Below are positions 60,422 through 64,000 of a DNA stretch of 64,000 nucleotides, in pieces. Position numbers and translations under genes: made by a program. This DNA is from SZUA-309 sp965215995 (GTDB lineage Bacteria > Pseudomonadota > Gammaproteobacteria > Pseudomonadales > Azotimanducaceae): NCBI GenBank assembly GCA_965215995.1, contig OZ244128.1, positions 1,798,001 to 1,862,000 on the forward strand, in the 5' to 3' direction. Each line of letters opens with the position of its first letter. The first letter of the stretch is position 1. Below the pieces are notes generated by a model. The model had not been told where the DNA came from. It was given only the letters and a program-made list of their open reading frames with translations, and did no database searches.

Positions 60422-61589
60422 CCCTTCCAGGTCATCCAGCCTGCGGAATTGGCTCTTCCGCCTGTCACTAGCGCTACCGACCGTCCTCTTCCTGCTGGTG
60501 CTGGAGGTGGCGGCGCGCGTCCACGCCTGGCATTCGGACTCAATCCTGCAGGAAGGCCTGGCGACTGTCGGCGCAGGTCCTGAAAGCGACGACCTCAGCC
60601 TCCAGCACATCATCCGCTGGCACCGCAATCCGAAGATCATCTACGATCTGATTCCCAATCTGTCCGGCGAGTTCCGCGACCATTGGATGACCGTCAACGC
60701 GGACGGCTTTCGTAGCGCCACGGTGCCGGTTTCGCCGGAGCAGCCGACCTTCCGGCTGGTCGGCATCGGTGATTCGGTGATGTTTGGCTGGGGAGTGGGT
60801 GACGGCGAAGACTACCTTTCACTTACCGGTCGGAAGCTCAGCGAGCTCGCGAAAGGCCAGGCCGTGGACTGGATAAACTCCGCTGTTCCCGGCTACAACA
60901 CGGTGAACGAGGTGGAGACGCTCAAGGAGAAGCTCCTGCGTTTCAAACCCGACGTCGTCGTCGTCGGCTACGTGAACAATGACCTCTTCGTGCCCGGCTT
61001 CATCCGCAAGCCACGCCCGTACCTCTCACTCAAGCACTCTTTTCTCGCCCAGTGGGTTCGCAACACCATCGATGGTCTGCACGTACCGGACAACGAGCTT
61101 CGCCGGCCACCCGATGACTTCCGCCATCGCACCTTCGTTGGCGAAGAGCAACTCATCCCGGAAGCCTATCGTGAGGTCATCGGCATCTCCGCGTTTCGCC
61201 AAGCACTCGTCGAGCTGGATGAACTGGCCCGAGCTCACCGATTCGCCTACGTTGTGTTCGCTCACTACGGCTTCTCGCCGGAAGTAGTGCCAATACTCGA
61301 GGAGTTGGGCACACCGGTCCTCGACGCCTACCCTGTGCTTACACGTTGGCTCCGTGATCACGGCATCGACACTTACCGGGGATCGCCGCTGACCGTCAGC
61401 GAGCAGGATTCACACCCCTCCGCATTGTTCCATGAGATCCTTGCCGCGCACCTGGCGAGCTGGATCGTTCAGCAGATGGCGCTGTGCAGGAACGGGCACT
61501 CCAGCAACTGCGCAAGGGACCCGGCTGTTTTCGACTCAACTCAGCATCCGGCTCTGCTTTCTACACGGCATCGAGATCATATACCCTGA
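60414..61589 (+). CDS. Membrane-anchored SGNH/GDSL hydrolase
   Basis: The product has 391 residues from a TTG at 60414 that overlaps the ligase stop. Further upstream the frame is a shadow of the ligase. One hydrophobic helix (about residues 15-34) suggests a membrane anchor. The GDSV block (GIGDSVMFGWGVGD) holds the nucleophile serine, NSAVPGYNTVNE and YVNNDL give the Gly and Asn blocks, and DSHPSALFHEILA supplies the catalytic Asp/His. It would act as an esterase or lipase at the envelope. It may be linked to the acyl-CoA ligase, for example by deacylating a product it activates, but that is inference. Confidence 0.82.
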   Translation: MSDPSRSSSLRNWLFRLSLALPTVLFLLVLEVAARVHAWHSDSILQEGLATVGAGPESDDLSLQHIIRWHRNPKIIYDLIPNLSGEFRDHWMTVNADGFRSATVPVSPEQPTFRLVGIGDSVMFGWGVGDGEDYLSLTGRKLSELAKGQAVDWINSAVPGYNTVNEVETLKEKLLRFKPDVVVVGYVNNDLFVPGFIRKPRPYLSLKHSFLAQWVRNTIDGLHVPDNELRRPPDDFRHRTFVGEEQLIPEAYREVIGISAFRQALVELDELARAHRFAYVVFAHYGFSPEVVPILEELGTPVLDAYPVLTRWLRDHGIDTYRGSPLTVSEQDSHPSALFHEILAAHLASWIVQQMALCRNGHSSNCARDPAVFDSTQHPALLSTRHRDHIP

Positions 61590-61641
61590 CCTCGCCGTCA
61601 TCTGACACCCCAGTTTTACGACAACCTGAAGGATTAGAATC

Positions 61642-62103
61642 ATGGACCAGATTAAACAGCTGAAGTACGCAGTCCTCGTCTGCCTGATTGCGCTCTCACC
61701 ATCGGTCACCAGCTCGGAGCTCGGCGGCTTACTCGACCAGGCCGGTGCCGCGGCCTCTGATTCCCTGGGCAGCCTGCTCGGCGGGCAGCTGGGGATCAGC
61801 TCCGAGCAGGCAGAAGGTGGGTTGGGAGGGTTGTTCGACCTGGCAAAGAACCAGCTCAGCGCCGATGATTTCGAATCCCTCGCTGCGGCGGTGCCCGGTG
61901 TTTCCGGCTACCTCGAAAAAGCAAAATCCCTCGGACTGCTGGATCAGCCGATCAGCAGCACCGCCGATCTGACCAACGCGCTCGGCGGTCTGGGGCTCAG
62001 CGCCGAGACGATCGAGCAATTCCTGCCGGCTGCCGTGGAAGCGATTGGCATGATTGGCGGAGATCAGGCCCGCCAGCTGCTCAGCCCGCTGCTCCCTGGC
62101 TGA
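61642..62103 (+). CDS. DUF2780-family exported protein
   Basis: The product has 153 residues with an N-terminal signal peptide (cleavage near SVTSSELG). SLLGGQLGISSEQAEGGLGGLFDLAKNQLSADDFESLAAAVPGVSGYL matches the DUF2780 family, small Gly/Leu-rich periplasmic or secreted proteins found in gammaproteobacteria. Function unknown. A hairpin at 62100-62116 includes its stop codon. Confidence 0.8.
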   Translation: MDQIKQLKYAVLVCLIALSPSVTSSELGGLLDQAGAAASDSLGSLLGGQLGISSEQAEGGLGGLFDLAKNQLSADDFESLAAAVPGVSGYLEKAKSLGLLDQPISSTADLTNALGGLGLSAETIEQFLPAAVEAIGMIGGDQARQLLSPLLPG

Positions 62104-62116
62104 GCGCTTCGCTCAG
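62100..62116. terminator. Hairpin over convergent stop codons
   Basis: ctgagcg and cgctcag pair perfectly around a three-base loop. The stops of DUF2780 (+) and the enoyl-CoA hydratase (-) both lie in it. It lacks a T-run, so it is only a possible terminator. Confidence 0.4.
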
Positions 62117-62946
62117 GCGTCCGCCAGGCCTCCGGACAGCTCATTCACTTTGAGCTCCCCCGCACGGGTCTGACCACCAACCTCCAGGAAGCGGCGCATG
62201 GCCACCGGCGCTTCCTCGGTGCGCAGCAGCTGCTGGAAGAGGTAGGCCTCTTCGATCAGCCCCTCCCTGGGATCCGGTCCCGCCGCGTCCGTCGACTGCT
62301 TGGCGAGCCGCACCGCGGGTGGTGGGAATCCAGCAATCCGTCTGGCCAGCGTTGTGACGAAGTCATCGATGGCATCCGCTTCGAATATCCGGTTCAGATA
62401 ACCCCAGCGCTCAGCCGTCTCCGCATCGAGATCATCGGCACCGAGTATGACCTCCAGCGCCCGGCCGCGGCCGAGCAGACGTGGCAGACGCTGAGTACCG
62501 GAACCCCCCGGCAGAATGCCCAGGGGGACTTCCATCTGGTTGATGCGGGTTTTGCCACGCACGCCGTAGCGCATGTCGAAGCTGGCCGCCAGCTCGCTGC
62601 CGCCGCCACCGACACGACCCTCGATCTGGGCGATGGTCACCTTGTCCATGGTGCGGAAGCGTTCGCACATGCCATGGAAGTCGTTCAGCACCTCCGATCG
62701 TTCGGCGGGCTCATCGGTGGGGAAGGCGAGAATCGCTTCCACATCGAAGTGGGCGAGGAAGAAGTCCGGATCGGCGCTTTTCATCACCACCACGGTCAGA
62801 TCCGGATCTGCCGCCAGCTCCTCCGACAGACCGACCAGTTCCATATACAGCGGTATCGTGATCAGGTTTATGGGCGGATTGCTGACAGTCACCGTCGCCA
62901 ACCGCCCTTCCGTCTCCACCTTCAGCAGCTCGTAGTCGTAGGCCAC
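62113..62946 (-). CDS. Enoyl-CoA hydratase/isomerase family protein
   Basis: The product has 277 residues from a GTG. Crotonase-fold features include LATVTVSNPPINLITIPLYMEL and the oxyanion loop TIAQIEGRVGGGGSELAASFDMRYG. The second catalytic region is VPLGILPGGSGTQRLPRLLGRGRALEVILGADDLDAE. It hydrates or isomerises enoyl-CoA in fatty-acid oxidation. One catalytic Glu is in the PLGILPG-loop neighbourhood but the exact specificity cannot be told. It is divergent from the MFS gene at 62972 with only 25 bases between. Confidence 0.86.
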   Translation of the reverse strand: MAYDYELLKVETEGRLATVTVSNPPINLITIPLYMELVGLSEELAADPDLTVVVMKSADPDFFLAHFDVEAILAFPTDEPAERSEVLNDFHGMCERFRTMDKVTIAQIEGRVGGGGSELAASFDMRYGVRGKTRINQMEVPLGILPGGSGTQRLPRLLGRGRALEVILGADDLDAETAERWGYLNRIFEADAIDDFVTTLARRIAGFPPPAVRLAKQSTDAAGPDPREGLIEEAYLFQQLLRTEEAPVAMRRFLEVGGQTRAGELKVNELSGGLADA

Positions 62947-62971
62947 GTATCCCCCCTATACTCGTTTGCCC

Positions 62972-64000
62972 ATGAGTGAAGGTAATGATACTGGCACCCT
63001 GATCACCAGGAGGCAACGAAACTACACCCTGGGCGTGCTGGTGCTTGTTTTCACCTCGAGCCACATCGACCGGCAGATCGTCGCCATCCTGGGCCAGCCG
63101 ATCAAAGAGGCACTGGCGATCTCCGATACCCAGCTCGGACTTCTGACCGGGGTGATGTTCGCCCTCTTCTACGCCACCCTCGGCATGCCCATGGCCATGT
63201 GGGCCGACCGGCGAAACCGGCGCAACCTGATCGCCTTTTCCATCGCGCTGTGGTCGGCCATGACCGCGTTGTGCGGGCTGGCTCAGAATTACGGACAACT
63301 CCTGCTCGCCAGAATTGGCGTGGGGGTGGGTGAAGCCGGATCCAATCCACCTTCGCACAGCATCATTGCCGATCTGTACGGACCCACCGAGCGCGCGACT
63401 GCACTCGCCATCTTCGGCACCGGCGTGAATGCGGGCATCATGCTCGGCTTTCTGATCGGTGGCTGGGTGAACGAATGGCTCGATTGGCGCTGGGCGTTCA
63501 TCGTCGCCGGTCTGCCCGGACTCGCCATTGCGCTCCTGGTGCGGCTGACAGTCCAGGAACCACCAAGGGGCTACAGCGAACGCGATTCCGGCAGCCACGA
63601 AAGGTCTGAAGCAACCGGTAGCGGCGCTGAAGCGCCGCCCTTCTGGGCGGTCGCCAGAACCATGGCCAGCAGTGCGATCTTGAGAAACACGGTGATCGCC
63701 GGCACCCTGGTCAGCTTCTTCGGTTACGCGCTGGTGCTCTGGGTGCCAGTCTATCTCGTCCGCGTGCATGAAATGGGCACCGGCGAAGTTGGCACCATTC
63801 TCGCTTTGCTGGTCGGTCTCGGAGGTGCCGTGGGCACTTTCTTCGGCGGTCTGATGGCGGACCGACTGTCCGCCCGGCACCCGGGCTGGCGGGCCTGGGT
63901 GGTGGTGGTGGCCTATGCCATCGCTCTGCCGCTGGCGACCCTGGCCTTCCTCGCCGAAGACGCCTATACCACCATTGCCCTGTACATACTGCCTGCCATG
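62972..64000 (+). CDS. MFS transporter (Spinster-like), partial (C-terminus beyond window)
   Basis: The frame runs open from the ATG at 62972 to the right edge (343 codons). Repeated hydrophobic helices and the MFS loop GMPMAMWADRRNRRNLIAFS (loop 2-3), together with GEAGSNPPSHSIIADLYGPTERATALAIFGTG, match the spinster-type group of MFS transporters. The N-terminus reads SSHIDRQIVAILGQPIKEALAISD. The substrate is unknown, and many neighbours of such genes handle lipids or organic acids. It is divergent from the enoyl-CoA hydratase gene. Confidence 0.88.
   Translation, partial: MSEGNDTGTLITRRQRNYTLGVLVLVFTSSHIDRQIVAILGQPIKEALAISDTQLGLLTGVMFALFYATLGMPMAMWADRRNRRNLIAFSIALWSAMTALCGLAQNYGQLLLARIGVGVGEAGSNPPSHSIIADLYGPTERATALAIFGTGVNAGIMLGFLIGGWVNEWLDWRWAFIVAGLPGLAIALLVRLTVQEPPRGYSERDSGSHERSEATGSGAEAPPFWAVARTMASSAILRNTVIAGTLVSFFGYALVLWVPVYLVRVHEMGTGEVGTILALLVGLGGAVGTFFGGLMADRLSARHPGWRAWVVVVAYAIALPLATLAFLAEDAYTTIALYILPAM

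Noticed and set aside
62711..63880. 389-codon open frame on the - strand
   Set aside because: It is antisense to the MFS gene at the right edge and to the hydratase N-terminus. It lacks hydrophobic segments or domain motifs.

Overview
The window reads as one dense chromosomal stretch of a high-G+C gram-negative bacterium, most likely a lipid- and acid-degrading gammaproteobacterium. The inference rests on a lipobox-type Ala-rich lipoprotein, a qmcA-nfeD pair, an OmpR-type two-component system divergent from a Spy-like periplasmic protein, outer-membrane-style proteins and many acyl-CoA enzymes. The genus cannot be named from sequence alone. No rRNA, tRNA, CRISPR array, prophage or intact insertion sequence was seen. 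Both window edges cut genes: an ArsA-like ATPase on the left and an MFS transporter on the right.

Layout. 1-6.3 kb holds a tandem pair of ArsA/GET3-like ATPases, a double-hotdog hydratase-like protein, a PurN-like formyltransferase, an alpha/beta-hydrolase-OsmC fusion, a HisN-type phosphatase and a RidA protein. 6.5-13.8 kb is a tightly packed, visibly AT-richer five-gene operon: a six-helix membrane adenylate cyclase, a PilZ-acyltransferase fusion, an RND (HAE3/MMPL) exporter, a SAM methyltransferase and a CqsS-like six-helix histidine kinase. I regard it as a candidate undescribed cell-cell or lipid signalling system. 13.8-18.4 kb holds a beta-lactamase-fold esterase, a MATE pump and two MDR oxidoreductases. 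18.5-24.1 kb is an amidase followed by the lower mevalonate pathway: mvaD, a phosphomevalonate kinase, and a single polypeptide that fuses class II HMG-CoA reductase to mevalonate kinase.

24.1-36.3 kb carries cell-envelope functions (lipoprotein, L,D-transpeptidase, two-component system with Spy-like protein), a GLADH3-GMC oxidoreductase fusion, a second amidase and a D-2-hydroxyacid dehydrogenase. 36.3-40.7 kb is an ABC exporter whose permease is fused to an M1 metallopeptidase domain. 41-46 kb holds a PIG-L deacetylase, a Nudix hydrolase, an arsI/arsR pair with two well-formed operators, a sulfotransferase and qmcA-nfeD. 46.4-49.3 kb has a sodium/solute symporter with a hidden 68-residue membrane partner, a secreted lactonase-like metallo-hydrolase and a Lin0512 protein.

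49.3-49.7 kb is a small gene graveyard: the truncated start of a GFA enzyme abuts an internally deleted relative of the MFS gene that sits intact at 53-54 kb. 49.8-64 kb holds a phospholipase C-like exported protein with a barrel-like C-terminus, a lipoprotein lipase-like hydrolase, an amidohydrolase/DDN/MFS operon, glutathione-dependent formaldehyde dehydrogenase, a perfect 23-bp inverted repeat that looks like a transposon relic, a SulP transporter, an acyl-CoA ligase with an SGNH hydrolase, a DUF2780 protein, an enoyl-CoA hydratase and a partial MFS transporter.

Start codons GTG and TTG are frequent. Several starts given here are shorter than the longest open frame because a ribosome-binding site or family alignment favours the internal codon. 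All functional calls come from reading motifs by eye, with no database search.
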